From positions 139,879 through 203,878 of the forward strand of contig JACKJW010000001.1 in the NCBI GenBank assembly GCA_020637755.1: a stretch of 64,000 nt of DNA, written 5' to 3'. Source of the DNA: Brucellaceae bacterium (lineage in GTDB: Bacteria > Pseudomonadota > Alphaproteobacteria > Rhizobiales > Rhizobiaceae). Both the position numbers and the translations under genes were made by a program. Below the pieces are notes generated by a model, which was not told the DNA's origin, did not search any database, and saw only the letters and a program-made list of their open reading frames with translations. Shown piece after piece: positions 1-9,562 of this stretch (within the stretch, counting starts at the first letter, position 1; every line of letters begins with the position of its first letter).

Positions 1-685
1 CCGCAATTGCCGTGCTTGCGGCATTCGTGACGAGCCGCGAACGGACCCGGTGGCGGTAGACCTTGCCGTTCAGCCGGAACGGCCACTCGCCGTTGGGCGT
101 CATGTGCCTGAACGCAATCGTTTCATGATTGCTCAGGTCCGCGGGCGTGGCCGGTGTTCCTTTGATGTCCAGATACCCGGGCGAGGCGCACAGCACCTTC
201 CGTACATGGCCGACCCGCGCAGCCTTCAGGGATGAATCGGGCAGGTCCGCGATGCGGATCGCCATGTCGATTCCCTCGTCGATCAGATGGGTTATCCGAT
301 CGACATAAAGCGTTTCGACGGAGAATTCGGGATAGCGATCCAGAAGATCGAGCAAAATTGGCGTCATCACCATGCGGCCGAACAAGACAGACGAGGTTAT
401 GGTCACCTTTCCCCGCGGGGCGCCTTGCAGCCCGACCGCCCTGTTTCCCGCCTCCTCGATCTCGAAAAGAACATGCCGGCAATCTTCGAGGTAGGTACGC
501 CCGACTTCGGTCAGTTCGACGGAGCGCGTGGTGCGGTGAAACAGACGCGTGCCAAGGTGGCCTTCCAGCTCGGAGACAGCCCTCGTGACCGTGGGCGGCG
601 ACATGTTGAGACGTCTTGCAGCGGGCGTGAATCCGCCCTCTTCGGCAACGGCGACAAAGACAGACATGGTGAGCAGGCGATCCAC
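1..685 (-). CDS. LysR-family transcriptional regulator (C-terminus cut by window edge)
   Basis: The minus strand encodes 228 codons from a GTG start at 685 and is still open at the window edge, so roughly the last 70 residues of a normal 300-residue LysR protein are missing. The N-terminus (VDRLLTMSVFVAVAEEGGF, first residue read as Met) and the following PPTVTRAVSELEGHLGTRLF stretch form the usual winged HTH. The effector domain follows, with the strand GKVTITSSVLFGRMV and the DMAIRIADLPDSS segment. The gene is divergent from the methyltransferase at 827, so it probably regulates that gene; this is inference. The effector is unknown. The GTG start is chosen because the family start motif begins there. 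Confidence 0.85.
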   Translation of the reverse strand, partial: MDRLLTMSVFVAVAEEGGFTPAARRLNMSPPTVTRAVSELEGHLGTRLFHRTTRSVELTEVGRTYLEDCRHVLFEIEEAGNRAVGLQGAPRGKVTITSSVLFGRMVMTPILLDLLDRYPEFSVETLYVDRITHLIDEGIDMAIRIADLPDSSLKAARVGHVRKVLCASPGYLDIKGTPATPADLSNHETIAFRHMTPNGEWPFRLNGKVYRHRVRSRLVTNAASTAIA

Positions 686-826
686 CGTACCATTCCGCTT
701 TCTGAAATAAACAATTGCCAATCTAACGCATTCTTCTGCGGATCAGAAAACACAAAAATACGCTGACACCGGATCGAACCGAAGGTGCATCCGCGCAGGG
801 CGGTCCGTTTTTGCAGGGAGGACGCC

Positions 827-1669
827 ATGGCGAAGATCGCAACTCTGCCCGACCAACAGACCAGCATAACAAACCTGGCGGCGCGTCACGATGCGTGGAG
901 CGCCGGACAAAGCTATGAACGCTATATGGGCCGTTGGAGCCGGGAAATTGCGGGCCGCTACCTTGACTGGCTTGAAGCGCCTGTCCAGGCCGACTGGCTC
1001 GATATCGGGTGCGGAACGGGCGCCCTGAGCCAGACGATACTCGGCAAATGCGACCCACGATCCGTCACGGGTATCGACCCATCTGAAGGTTTTGTGGCGC
1101 ATGCTGCAGAGACAACCGGTGACGAACGCGCCCATTTCGCGACAGGGAGCGCCGAAAGCCTCCCGCTTCGGGACCATGCCGCCGACGTCGTGACCTCGGC
1201 TCTGATGCTCAATTTCGTGTCGGACAGGATCAAGGCTCTCACCGAAATGGTGCGTGTGGCCAGGCCTGGCGGGCTGGTTTCATTCTATGTCTGGGATTAC
1301 CCGGGTGGCAGCCCAGGTTTCATCGATGCGTTTTGGAAAGCCGCAGCCGAGCTTGACGAACACGCTGCGGATCTCGACGAAAAGAACCGGTTTCCCTTCT
1401 GCACGCCGGACGGGCTGACCGATCTCTGCCGCAGTGCGGGCTGGAACAAGCCCGATGCCGTAGCGATAGAAATTCCTACCCGGTTCCTGACCTTCGAGGA
1501 TTTCTGGCACTCGTTTTCCCTGGGCGCCGGGCCGGCGCCCGGATATGCGGCGAAGCTGTCCGGCGAGGCGCGCGAAGCCTTGAAAAAACGGCTCCGCCTG
1601 AACATTGGCGACGCCGGACCCATCGCGTTGAAGGCAAGGGCCTGGGCTGTCAAGGCGATGGCTCCATGA
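827..1669 (+). CDS. Class I SAM-dependent methyltransferase
   Basis: This is a 280-residue soluble protein. Motif I of Rossmann-fold methyltransferases, LDIGCGTG, lies at about residues 58-65, followed by the acidic-loop segment TGIDPSEGF, so it should bind S-adenosylmethionine. The rest resembles UbiE/type-11 methyltransferases, but nothing in the sequence shows the acceptor. An AGGGAGG ribosome binding site at 815-821 sits 5 bases before the ATG at 827. An in-frame ATG at 785 lacks such a site, so 827 is preferred. It is divergent from the LysR gene to the left, which may control it. The substrate is unknown. Confidence 0.82.
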   Translation: MAKIATLPDQQTSITNLAARHDAWSAGQSYERYMGRWSREIAGRYLDWLEAPVQADWLDIGCGTGALSQTILGKCDPRSVTGIDPSEGFVAHAAETTGDERAHFATGSAESLPLRDHAADVVTSALMLNFVSDRIKALTEMVRVARPGGLVSFYVWDYPGGSPGFIDAFWKAAAELDEHAADLDEKNRFPFCTPDGLTDLCRSAGWNKPDAVAIEIPTRFLTFEDFWHSFSLGAGPAPGYAAKLSGEAREALKKRLRLNIGDAGPIALKARAWAVKAMAP

Positions 1670-1759
1670 AATGACCCGGTTGCGCGGATGGCGGCCAAAT
1701 CCCGTTGAGCTCACCGGGATCAGATCCCGCTTCACCATGCGACGCCGGTCCCGAACCCC

Positions 1760-2692
1760 TCATTCCCCGTCAGAAAGGCCCGCGAAGACCAGGCTGCGCA
1801 GCCTTGCGGCCAGCGGGCTGATGACATGGTTCCGGCGCGAGATCAGGTGGTAGGGGTGCACGATGATGGGATCGTCGATGCTGATGACCTGAAGCGTGCT
1901 GCCAATGCCCGCAGGACCGAACAGTTCGGCCACCTCGCGCGAAACGGGCGCAATGGCGTTGCTCGAGGCGAGATAGGCAATCATCACCAGGAGTGACGTC
2001 GTGTTCACGATTTCCTTTGGCAGCGGTACGTGCCTGTTGACGAATGCCTCCTCCACGGCCTGCCGCATCGGTGTATGCGAGGCCTGTATCACCAGCTCAT
2101 AACCGGCAAGTTCGTCGAGGTCCGGGTTTTTGCCGCAGGCGAGCGGATGCCCTGAACGGACCAGAAAACTGATCGACTCGACCCGTCCGCGGCGTATCGA
2201 GAATTGCCGGGCGTCAGTGCCTGGCGGAACACGCGACAGCACGAAATCATATTCCCCGCGCATCAGGCCGTCGATCAGCGCATCGCTGGGGGCAACATCG
2301 ACGTGGACGTCGGCCCCCAATGCATCCCGTTTCAACTGCCGCACTGCCGGCACGACAAAAGCGACGGCAGCGCCGGTGACGGCGCCGACCCTGACGGTTC
2401 CGGCGCGCCCCAGCCCCACGGCATCAACCTCGCGAAGGGTTTCGTCCAGGTCGTTGAGAATGGCGGCCGCATTGCGGGCCAGCACCTCGCCGACGGCCGT
2501 CGGCGTCATCCCCTTGGGATGGCGCAGGAAGAGGCGCGAGCCGATCGTCTGCTCAATGGCCGCCAGAAGGCGCGAAGCCGCAGGCTGCGTCATGGACAGA
2601 CGTTCGGCCGCAAGGGCGAGTTGCCCCGTGACCGAAATTGCCTCGATCAGCCGGAGGTCGCGCAGTTGCAGCCGGTTGGCAAGGTTGGACAT
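1760..2692 (-). CDS. gbpR: LysR-family regulator of the chvE sugar locus (GbpR-like)
   Basis: This is a 310-residue LysR protein. The winged HTH occupies the first 65 residues ([20 protein letters not shown], then [10 protein letters not shown]), followed by a LysR substrate-binding domain. It is divergent from chvE, the same arrangement as gbpR-chvE in Agrobacterium, where GbpR activates the sugar-binding-protein gene in response to sugars such as L-arabinose and D-galactose. The name rests on family and position; no effector residues were tested. A palindrome at 2744-2754 overlaps a TTGACA box (2747-2752, minus strand) that could be the -35 of this gene, which would fit the autoregulation usual in LysR genes. 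Confidence 0.85.
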   Translation of the reverse strand: MSNLANRLQLRDLRLIEAISVTGQLALAAERLSMTQPAASRLLAAIEQTIGSRLFLRHPKGMTPTAVGEVLARNAAAILNDLDETLREVDAVGLGRAGTVRVGAVTGAAVAFVVPAVRQLKRDALGADVHVDVAPSDALIDGLMRGEYDFVLSRVPPGTDARQFSIRRGRVESISFLVRSGHPLACGKNPDLDELAGYELVIQASHTPMRQAVEEAFVNRHVPLPKEIVNTTSLLVMIAYLASSNAIAPVSREVAELFGPAGIGSTLQVISIDDPIIVHPYHLISRRNHVISPLAARLRSLVFAGLSDGE

Positions 2693-2743
2693 CGCCCGGA
2701 ACCCTGAAATTGACGTTCAACAACTTACCAGATTTGCCATGCA

Positions 2744-2754
2744 GATTGTCAATC
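2744..2754. promoter_or_regulatory. Candidate LysR (GbpR) operator between gbpR and chvE
   Basis: GATTG-T-CAATC is a perfect 5-bp-arm palindrome in the 185-base divergent gap. It sits inside a longer imperfect inverted repeat, ATGCAGATTG / CAATCTATGCAT (2739-2761). Its minus-strand reading contains TTGACA, a good -35 for gbpR. LysR proteins typically bind such dyads (T-N11-A type) between divergent genes. No convincing chvE promoter hexamers were found, which fits an activator-dependent promoter. This is a prediction from symmetry and position. Confidence 0.45.
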
Positions 2755-2877
2755 TATGCATTTGAACTGCAACAAGGCAGGTCCTTAGCATGGCCGCGGG
2801 ATCAAGTTGATCTGACACGGGCACCGCCTGCCGGCAGGAGGAATGGCGGCTGCACATTTTTCTTTGGGAGGAAATTC

Positions 2878-3942
2878 ATGAGGAAGATCATTTCGGCTCT
2901 GGCGACGCTTGCTGTCGGCGTCAGCCTGATGGCCGCACCGGCTGTCGCTGAGGAAAAGGGCATGGTCGGCATCGCGATGCCGACAAAATCGTCCACGCGC
3001 TGGATTTCGGACGGCGAAAGCATGGTCAAGGAGTTCCAGGCCCGGGGCTATGCAACGGACCTGCAATTTGCCGAAGACGACATCCCCAACCAGCTCGCGC
3101 AGATCGAGAACATGGTGACCAAGGGCGCCAAGGTTCTCATCATCGCCGCCATCGACGGTACCACGCTATCGGACGTGCTGCAGCAGGCTCATGACAGCGG
3201 CGCCAAGGTGTTCGCCTATGACCGCCTGATCCGCAATTCCGGCAATGTCGACTTCTATGCCACCTTCGACAATTTCAAGGTTGGCGTGCTGCAGGCGGAA
3301 TCGCTGGTGGCGGGCCTCAAGGAGCGCTTTGCCGGTGTGAAGCCGTGGAATGTCGAACTGTTCGGCGGCTCGCCGGACGACAACAACGCCTTCTTCTTCT
3401 ACGACGGCGCGATGAGCGTCATCCAGCCGCTGATCGATTCGGGCGACATCGTCATCCCGTCGGGCCAGATGGGCATGGAAACTGTCGGCACGCTGCGCTG
3501 GGATGGCGCGGTTGCACAGGCGCGCATGGATAACCTGCTTTCTGCCAATTACACCGACAAGAAGGTGCACGGCGTGCTGGCTCCCTATGACGGCCTGTCG
3601 CGCGGCATCATCTCGTCCCTGAAGGGCGTCGGCTACGAGCCGGGCGCGGAAATGCCGGTCGTCACCGGCCAGGATGCGGAAGTTCCGTCCGTCAAGGCGA
3701 TGATGGCCGGCGAGCAGTACTCGACCATCTTCAAGGACACCCGCGATCTTGCCAAGAAGACCGCCGACATGGTCGATGCCGTCATGCAGGGCAAGGAACC
3801 GGAAGTGAATGACACCAAGACCTATGACAATGGCGTCAAGGTCGTTCCGTCCAACCTGCTGGTTCCCTACACGGTCGGCAAGGACGACATCCAGAAGCTT
3901 CTGGTCGACTCCGGCTACATCAAGGCCGACGATCTCAAGTAA
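2878..3942 (+). CDS. chvE: ChvE-family periplasmic sugar-binding protein of an ABC importer
   Basis: This is a 354-residue precursor with a Sec signal peptide ([20 protein letters not shown], cleavage after about PAVA at residue 24). The mature part is a type 1 periplasmic-binding fold, with [16 protein letters not shown] and [16 protein letters not shown] as typical ligand-hinge segments. ChvE-type proteins bind L-arabinose, D-galactose, D-glucose and D-xylose, and in Agrobacterium ChvE also feeds the VirA sensor. It is followed by gguA and gguB and by arabinose/galactose catabolic genes, which supports those ligands. The start at 2878 has a GGGAGGA ribosome binding site; an upstream in-frame extension to 2638 would overlap gbpR and is rejected. 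A terminator-like hairpin follows the stop. Confidence 0.93.
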   Translation: MRKIISALATLAVGVSLMAAPAVAEEKGMVGIAMPTKSSTRWISDGESMVKEFQARGYATDLQFAEDDIPNQLAQIENMVTKGAKVLIIAAIDGTTLSDVLQQAHDSGAKVFAYDRLIRNSGNVDFYATFDNFKVGVLQAESLVAGLKERFAGVKPWNVELFGGSPDDNNAFFFYDGAMSVIQPLIDSGDIVIPSGQMGMETVGTLRWDGAVAQARMDNLLSANYTDKKVHGVLAPYDGLSRGIISSLKGVGYEPGAEMPVVTGQDAEVPSVKAMMAGEQYSTIFKDTRDLAKKTADMVDAVMQGKEPEVNDTKTYDNGVKVVPSNLLVPYTVGKDDIQKLLVDSGYIKADDLK

Positions 3943-3951
3943 CGGCACCAG

Positions 3952-3999
3952 ACGGGGGCGGAGGCGGGCCCGCCGGCCTGCGCCGCCCCCGTTTCTTTT
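3952..3999 (+). terminator. Intercistronic Rho-independent terminator/attenuator after chvE
   Basis: The arm ACGGGGGCGG (3952-3961) pairs perfectly with CCGCCCCCGT (3983-3992), giving a 10-bp GC-rich stem. The loop holds a second short palindrome, and TTTCTTTT follows. It sits between the binding-protein gene and the ATPase gene, where partial termination or 3'-end protection is a known way to make more binding protein than transporter. Confidence 0.8.
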
Positions 4000-4063
4000 C
4001 CGGCGCGGCTGACGCGGTCCATCGGGCGGCGCGTAGTGGCAGGCAGGCATGGAGGGAGGAAAC

Positions 4064-5593
4064 ATGCAGCCGATTCTGGAGATGCGCGACATCACCAAGA
4101 CGTTTCCGGGCGTCAAGGCGCTGGAACATGTCAACCTGTCCATCATGCCGGCGGAAATCCACGCCGTTGTCGGGGAGAACGGCGCGGGCAAGTCGACGTT
4201 GATGAAGGTGCTGTCGGGCGTCTATCCGCACGGGGACTATGACGGCGACATCCGTTTCGAGGGCGAGACGCGGCAGTTCCAGTCGATCACCGATTCCGAG
4301 GATTGCGGCATCATCATCATTCACCAGGAACTGGCGCTGGTTCCGCTGCTGTCGATTGCCGAGAACATTTTCCTCGGCCACGAGACGGCAAGAAGGGGCG
4401 TCATCAACTGGTACGAAGCCTATGCGCGCACCAAGGGCCTGCTCGCCAAGGTCGGGCTGAAGGAAAATCCGGACACGATCATCGACAGCATCGGCACCGG
4501 CAAGCAGCAGCTTGTCGAGATCGCCAAGGCGCTCAACAAGAAGGTCAAGCTGCTCATTCTCGACGAGCCGACCTCAAGTCTCAACGAACATGATTCCGAC
4601 GCGCTGCTGGCACTGCTGAAAGAGTTCAAGTCACAGGGCATCTCCTCCATCCTCATCACGCACAAGCTCAATGAAGTGCTGAAGGTCGCCGACCGCATCA
4701 CCGTCCTGCGTGACGGGACCACCGTCGACACCATGGACTGCGCCAACGGCTCGGTTGACGAGGACCGCATCATCAAGGCGATGGTCGGGCGTGAATTGTC
4801 CGACCGCTACCCGCCGCGCAGCGCCACCATCGGCGCGCCGGTGCTTGAAGTGGAGGATTGGCATGTGTACCACCCGCTCCACAACGACCGAGAGGTCATC
4901 AAGGGCGTCAACCTCAACGTCAAGGCAGGCGAGGTCGTCGGCATTGCCGGGCTGATGGGCGCCGGGCGGACCGAGTTCGCCATGTCGATCTTCGGCCGGT
5001 CCTGGGGCCAGCGCATTTCCGGAACGGTGAAGATGCACGGTGCCCCGGTTGATGTCTCCACCATCCCGCGCGCGACCAAGGCCGGGCTTGCCTATGTGAC
5101 CGAGGACCGCAAGACCTACGGCCTGGTGCTGATCGACCACATCAAGCACAACACGACGCTGGCCAACCTGAAGGATGTATCAACCAACGGTGTGATCGAC
5201 GACATCAAGGAGCTGGCGGTGGCCAGCGACTACCGCCGAGACCTGCGCATCCGGTCCTCCAGCGTCTACCAGCAGACGGTCAACCTGTCAGGCGGCAACC
5301 AGCAAAAGGTCGTGCTGGCGAAATGGCTGTTTGCCGGGCCGGAAGTGCTGATCCTCGACGAGCCGACACGCGGCATCGACGTGGGCGCAAAATATGAAAT
5401 CTACGGGATCATCAACAAGCTGGCCGAGCAGGGCAAGGCCGTCATCGTCATCTCGTCGGAAATGCCCGAACTGCTGGGCATCACCGACCGAATCTACGTG
5501 ATGAACGAAGGGGCCTTCGTGGCCGAGATGCCGACCCGGGAGGCGTCGCAGGAAAAGATCATGCGCGCCATCATGAAATCGTGGGAGAACTGA
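4064..5593 (+). CDS. gguA: Sugar ABC transporter ATP-binding protein, two fused NBDs (GguA/MmsA-like)
   Basis: This 509-residue protein has two nucleotide-binding domains in tandem, as in XylG, MglA and GguA. The first has Walker [10 protein letters not shown] (about 37-45), signature [14 protein letters not shown] and Walker [12 protein letters not shown]. The second has the degenerate Walker [10 protein letters not shown] usual for this family, signature LSGGNQQK and Walker [12 protein letters not shown]. It energises uptake of sugars delivered by ChvE through GguB. The start at 4064 is chosen because GGAGGGAGGA (4051-4060) lies just before it; an ATG at 4049 sits upstream of that site. One base separates its stop from the gguB start. 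Confidence 0.95.
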   Translation: MQPILEMRDITKTFPGVKALEHVNLSIMPAEIHAVVGENGAGKSTLMKVLSGVYPHGDYDGDIRFEGETRQFQSITDSEDCGIIIIHQELALVPLLSIAENIFLGHETARRGVINWYEAYARTKGLLAKVGLKENPDTIIDSIGTGKQQLVEIAKALNKKVKLLILDEPTSSLNEHDSDALLALLKEFKSQGISSILITHKLNEVLKVADRITVLRDGTTVDTMDCANGSVDEDRIIKAMVGRELSDRYPPRSATIGAPVLEVEDWHVYHPLHNDREVIKGVNLNVKAGEVVGIAGLMGAGRTEFAMSIFGRSWGQRISGTVKMHGAPVDVSTIPRATKAGLAYVTEDRKTYGLVLIDHIKHNTTLANLKDVSTNGVIDDIKELAVASDYRRDLRIRSSSVYQQTVNLSGGNQQKVVLAKWLFAGPEVLILDEPTRGIDVGAKYEIYGIINKLAEQGKAVIVISSEMPELLGITDRIYVMNEGAFVAEMPTREASQEKIMRAIMKSWEN

Positions 5594-5594
5594 G

Positions 5595-6800
5595 ATGAGC
5601 GAAGCCGCCGACCAGAGCCGGCCGAAAACCGACATGATGCGGTTCGTGAAGGCCAATATCCGGGATTATGCGCTGTTGCTGTCGCTGATCGCCATCATGG
5701 TGTTCTTCCAGTTCACCACCAACGGAACGCTGTTCCGCGCCGTGAACATGACCAACATCATCCTGCAGAACAGCTATATCGTCATCATGGCGCTCGGCAT
5801 GCTGCTGGTGATCGTGGCGGGACATATCGACCTGTCGGTCGGATCGGTTTCCGGTTTCATCGGTGCCGTTGCAGCGGTGCTGATGGTGCAGATGAAACTC
5901 GACCCGTTCACGTCGGTCGTCCTGTGCCTGGTGCTCGGCGCGCTGATCGGTGGCACCCAGGGTTTCTTCATCGCCTACTACAAGATTCCGGCCTTCATCG
6001 TGACGCTGGCGGGCATGCTCATCTTCAAGGGCCTCGCATTGACCGTGCTCGGGGGCGCTTCGGTCGGACCCTTTCCGAAAGTGTTCCAGCTCCTGTCATC
6101 CGGCTACGTGCCGGACCTGTTTGCCTTCACACTGGGCGGCAAGGAGTTCAACCTTCTGGCGCTCATCATCGGTGGCCTGGTGACAGCGCTGATCCTGTGG
6201 GGAAACTTTCGCGAGCGCCGCAAGCAGCATGAGCATGGCCTCGCAGAAGAGCCGGACATCATCTTCCTCGCCCGCAATGCACTGATCGCGGTGGGCGTCA
6301 TGGGGTTCAGCTATCTGATGGCCAGCTACAAGGGCCTGCCCAATGTGCTGATCGTCATGTTTGCCCTCATCGCCCTGTTCATCTTCGTGACCACCCGCAC
6401 CACTTTCGGACGGCGCATCTATGCCATGGGCGGGAACCAGAAGGCGGCCAAGCTTTCCGGCATCGACACGGAACGCCTCACGCTGATGACCTTCGCCATC
6501 ATGGGCGCACTGGCGGCGCTGGCCGGCCTGATCTTCGCCGCACGCCTGAACGTTGCGACGCCCAAGGCCGGTCTCGGTTTCGAGCTGGACGTGATCGCGG
6601 CCGTCTTCATCGGTGGCGCGGCGACGACCGGCGGCGTCGGCAAGGTGACGGGCGCGGTGATCGGCGCCTTCATCATGGGCGTGATGAATAACGGCATGTC
6701 CATCATGGGCATCGGCATCGACTGGCAGCAGGTCATCAAGGGCGTGGTCCTGATGATCGCGGTGTTCCTCGACGTCTACTACAAGCAGAAGCAGTCCTGA
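5595..6800 (+). CDS. gguB: Sugar ABC transporter permease (GguB/XylH-like)
   Basis: This is a 401-residue inner-membrane permease of the BPD-transport type 2 sugar family, with about ten hydrophobic segments. Conserved features are the AGHIDLSVGS motif near residue 75, the ATTGGVGKVTGAVIGA stretch in the C-terminal half that contacts the ATPase, and a charged cytoplasmic loop (RERRKQHEHG) near the middle. It forms the channel for the ChvE-GguA importer. The ATG follows the gguA stop by one base, so the two are translationally coupled. The length matches the MmsB/GguB subfamily, which is longer than RbsC. Confidence 0.93.
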   Translation: MSEAADQSRPKTDMMRFVKANIRDYALLLSLIAIMVFFQFTTNGTLFRAVNMTNIILQNSYIVIMALGMLLVIVAGHIDLSVGSVSGFIGAVAAVLMVQMKLDPFTSVVLCLVLGALIGGTQGFFIAYYKIPAFIVTLAGMLIFKGLALTVLGGASVGPFPKVFQLLSSGYVPDLFAFTLGGKEFNLLALIIGGLVTALILWGNFRERRKQHEHGLAEEPDIIFLARNALIAVGVMGFSYLMASYKGLPNVLIVMFALIALFIFVTTRTTFGRRIYAMGGNQKAAKLSGIDTERLTLMTFAIMGALAALAGLIFAARLNVATPKAGLGFELDVIAAVFIGGAATTGGVGKVTGAVIGAFIMGVMNNGMSIMGIGIDWQQVIKGVVLMIAVFLDVYYKQKQS

Positions 6801-6836
6801 CGCGCGGCGCAACAGGACAGTCATCGAGGTGAAGTC

Positions 6837-8579
6837 ATGAATTTCAAGCCCGCACCCTGGCCTCGCAAGCTGCGCAGCCAGGAATGGTATGGCGGCACCA
6901 GCCGCGACACGATCTACCACCGCGGCTGGTTGAAGAACCAGGGCTGGCCGCACGACCTTTTCGACGGACGTCCGGTGATCGGCATCATGAACACCTGGTC
7001 GGACCTGACGCCCTGCAACGGCCACCTGCGCGACCTCGCCGAACGGGTGAAGGCGGGCGTCTGGGAAGCCGGGGGCTTTCCGGTCGAGGTTCCGGCCTTT
7101 TCGGCCTCGGAAAACACCTTCCGCCCGACGGCGATGATGTTTCGCAACCTTGCGGCGCTGGCCGTGGAAGAGCAATTGCGCGGGCAGCCGATCGACGGCG
7201 CGGTGCTGCTGGTCGGGTGCGACAAGACCACGCCGAGCCTGCTGATGGCGGCCGCCTCCACCGACCTGCCCTCCATCGTGGTCACCGGTGGACCGATGCT
7301 CAATGGCTGGTTCCACGGCGAGCGCATCGGCTCGGGGACGCATCTGTGGAAATTCTCCGAAGCCGTGAAGGCGGGCGAGATGAGCCAGGACGAATTCCTG
7401 GAGGCTGAGGCTTCCATGAGCCGCTCGTCGGGCACCTGCAACACGATGGGCACAGCTTCCACCATGGCCTCCATGGCCGAAGCGCTGGGAATGGCCCTGT
7501 CCGGCAATGCGGCCATACCCGGCGTCGATTCGCGGCGCCGCGTGATGGCGCAACTGACGGGCCGGCGCATCGTCCAGATGGTCAAGGACGATCTCAAGCC
7601 GTCGGACATCATGACGAAGAAGGCCTTCGAAAATGCCATCCGGACCAATGGGGCAATCGGCGGCTCGACCAATGCGGTGATCCACCTGCTGGCCATTGCG
7701 GGCCGCGTCGGCATCGACCTGACGCTGGAGGACTGGGACCGGTGCGGGCGTGACGTGGCCACCATCGTCAACCTGATGCCGTCGGGCAAATACCTGATGG
7801 AGGAATTCTTCTACGCCGGTGGACTGCCGGTGGTGCTGAAGCGGCTCGGCGAGGCCGGGCTTCTGCACAAGGATGCGCTGACCGTTTCGGGAGGGGCGAT
7901 CTGGGACGAGGTGAAGGATGCCGTCAACCACAATGAAGATGTCATCCTGCCGGTGGAAAAGGCCCTGGCGCAACAAGGCGGCATCGCCGTGCTGAGGGGC
8001 AACCTGGCGCCCAAGGGTGCCGTGCTCAAACCGTCGGCTGCCTCCCCTCACCTGATGAAGCATCGCGGCCGCGCCGTCGTTTTCGAGGATATCGACGACT
8101 ACAAGGCCCGCATCAACGATGATGCGCTCGACATAGACGAGACCTGCGTCATGGTGCTGAAGAATTGCGGGCCCAAGGGCTATCCGGGCATGGCGGAGGT
8201 GGGCAACATGGGCCTGCCGCCGAAAGTGCTCCGCAAGGGCATCACCGACATGGTGCGCATTTCGGACGCGCGCATGTCGGGCACGGCCTATGGCACGGTG
8301 GTGCTGCATACGGCACCGGAAGCCGCGGCCGGCGGGCCGCTGGCGGTGGTGCAAACCGGCGACATGATCGAACTCGACGTGGCGGACCGGCGGCTGCATC
8401 TCGACATTTCCGATGAAGAGCTGGCGGCACGGCTGGCAAACTGGACGCCAGCGGCCGGGATGGCCACTTCCGGCTATCAATGGCTGCATCAGGCCCATGT
8501 CGAGGGCGCCGATACCGGGGCCGATCTCGATTTCCTCAAGGGCTGCCGCGGCGCAGCTGTGGGAAAGGATGCACACTGA
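6837..8579 (+). CDS. IlvD/Edd-family sugar-acid dehydratase, probably L-arabonate dehydratase
   Basis: This 580-residue enzyme should dehydrate L-arabonate (possibly also D-galactonate or D-fuconate) to the 2-keto-3-deoxy acid. It has the three cysteines of the [2Fe-2S] subclass: C60 (TPCNGH), C128 (VGCDKTTP, with the adjacent K130 equivalent to the Mg-binding carbamylated lysine) and C201 (SSGTCNTMG). They are spaced as in Rhizobium leguminosarum arabonate dehydratase and offset by one residue. The start MNFKPAPWPRKLRSQEWYGG is typical of that clade rather than of IlvD or Edd. It is the first catabolic gene after gguB and overlaps the next gene (TGATG). Substrate choice between arabonate and galactonate cannot be read from the sequence. 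Confidence 0.88.
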   Translation: MNFKPAPWPRKLRSQEWYGGTSRDTIYHRGWLKNQGWPHDLFDGRPVIGIMNTWSDLTPCNGHLRDLAERVKAGVWEAGGFPVEVPAFSASENTFRPTAMMFRNLAALAVEEQLRGQPIDGAVLLVGCDKTTPSLLMAAASTDLPSIVVTGGPMLNGWFHGERIGSGTHLWKFSEAVKAGEMSQDEFLEAEASMSRSSGTCNTMGTASTMASMAEALGMALSGNAAIPGVDSRRRVMAQLTGRRIVQMVKDDLKPSDIMTKKAFENAIRTNGAIGGSTNAVIHLLAIAGRVGIDLTLEDWDRCGRDVATIVNLMPSGKYLMEEFFYAGGLPVVLKRLGEAGLLHKDALTVSGGAIWDEVKDAVNHNEDVILPVEKALAQQGGIAVLRGNLAPKGAVLKPSAASPHLMKHRGRAVVFEDIDDYKARINDDALDIDETCVMVLKNCGPKGYPGMAEVGNMGLPPKVLRKGITDMVRISDARMSGTAYGTVVLHTAPEAAAGGPLAVVQTGDMIELDVADRRLHLDISDEELAARLANWTPAAGMATSGYQWLHQAHVEGADTGADLDFLKGCRGAAVGKDAH

Positions 8580-9556
8580 TGAGCCCGCGTTCTGCCGCCA
8601 TGAAGATTGCGCTGGTGGGCATCGGAAAGATCGCCCGGGACCAGCATGTGCCGGCCTTGTCGGCTTCGCCTGACTGGTCGCTGGCGGCCACCGTGTCGCG
8701 CCACGGGTCGGTCGCCGGGGTTCAGGCCTTCGATGATCTTGCCGCCATGCTGGAAGCCCGCCCCGACATCGGCACGGTATCGCTCTGCCTGCCGCCCGTT
8801 CCGCGCTTCAACCATGCCAAGGCGGCGCTTCTCGCAGGCCGCCACGTGATGCTGGAAAAGCCGCCAGGCGCCACGCTTTCGGAGTGTTTCGCGCTTGAGG
8901 CCATGGCGCGCGAGGCGGGCGTATCGATCTATGCGACATGGCATTCGCGCGAGGCGGCGCAAGTCGCTCCCGCCAAGGCCTGGCTGAAGGACAAGCGCAT
9001 TGTCAGCCTGGCCGTGACCTGGAAGGAAGATGTGCGCCGCTGGCATCCGGGCCAGGACTGGATCTGGAAAGCCGGGGGTCTCGGCGTGTTCGATCCCGGC
9101 ATCAATGCGCTTTCGATCGTGACGGAAATCCTGCCCGACCGCTTTCACCTGTCGGAGGCCGAGCTGCTGTTTCCGGAAAACTGCGAGACGCCGATTGCCG
9201 CAAACCTGACTTTTGCCCATCCGCACGGCGCGGACATGACAGCGGCGTTCGATTTCCGGCAGGAAGGCGAGCAAACCTGGAGCATCGACATCCTGACCGA
9301 TGGCGGACGGCTGGTCTTGTCCGACGGCGGGGCGAGGCTTGCCATCAATGGCGAGGAGGTGGCCGGGGGTGGCTCACACAACGACAGCGATGACGGATCG
9401 AACCCGCTGCTGAACGGCGAGTACGGGCGGCTCTATTCAAAGATGGCGAAGCTGGTCCGGAGCGGCGGAACCGACATGGACATGTCGCCGATGGCGCAGG
9501 TGGCCGATGCCTTCCTGATCGGCCGTCGCGTCACTGTCGAACCGTTTCACGAGTGA
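8579..9556 (+). CDS. Gfo/Idh/MocA-family D-galactose / L-arabinose 1-dehydrogenase
   Basis: This 325-residue oxidoreductase has an N-terminal Rossmann motif, MKIALVGIGKIARDQHVPAL, and the family's catalytic-lysine segment MLEKPPG. It is probably the NAD(P)-dependent enzyme that oxidises the sugar at C1 to the lactone; the L-arabinose 1-dehydrogenase of Azospirillum brasilense and bacterial galactose dehydrogenases belong to this family and have about this length. The ATG at 8579 overlaps the stop of the dehydratase (TGATG) and has AAAGGA upstream; a second in-frame ATG at 8600 would give 318 residues. Lactonase and dehydratase neighbours support the role. Confidence 0.83.
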   Translation: MSPRSAAMKIALVGIGKIARDQHVPALSASPDWSLAATVSRHGSVAGVQAFDDLAAMLEARPDIGTVSLCLPPVPRFNHAKAALLAGRHVMLEKPPGATLSECFALEAMAREAGVSIYATWHSREAAQVAPAKAWLKDKRIVSLAVTWKEDVRRWHPGQDWIWKAGGLGVFDPGINALSIVTEILPDRFHLSEAELLFPENCETPIAANLTFAHPHGADMTAAFDFRQEGEQTWSIDILTDGGRLVLSDGGARLAINGEEVAGGGSHNDSDDGSNPLLNGEYGRLYSKMAKLVRSGGTDMDMSPMAQVADAFLIGRRVTVEPFHE

Positions 9557-9562
9557 GGGCCG

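Noticed and set aside
6096..8576. An 826-codon open frame on the minus strand
   Set aside because: It crosses gguB and the arabonate dehydratase in antisense, has a His/Arg-rich biased composition and matches no family.
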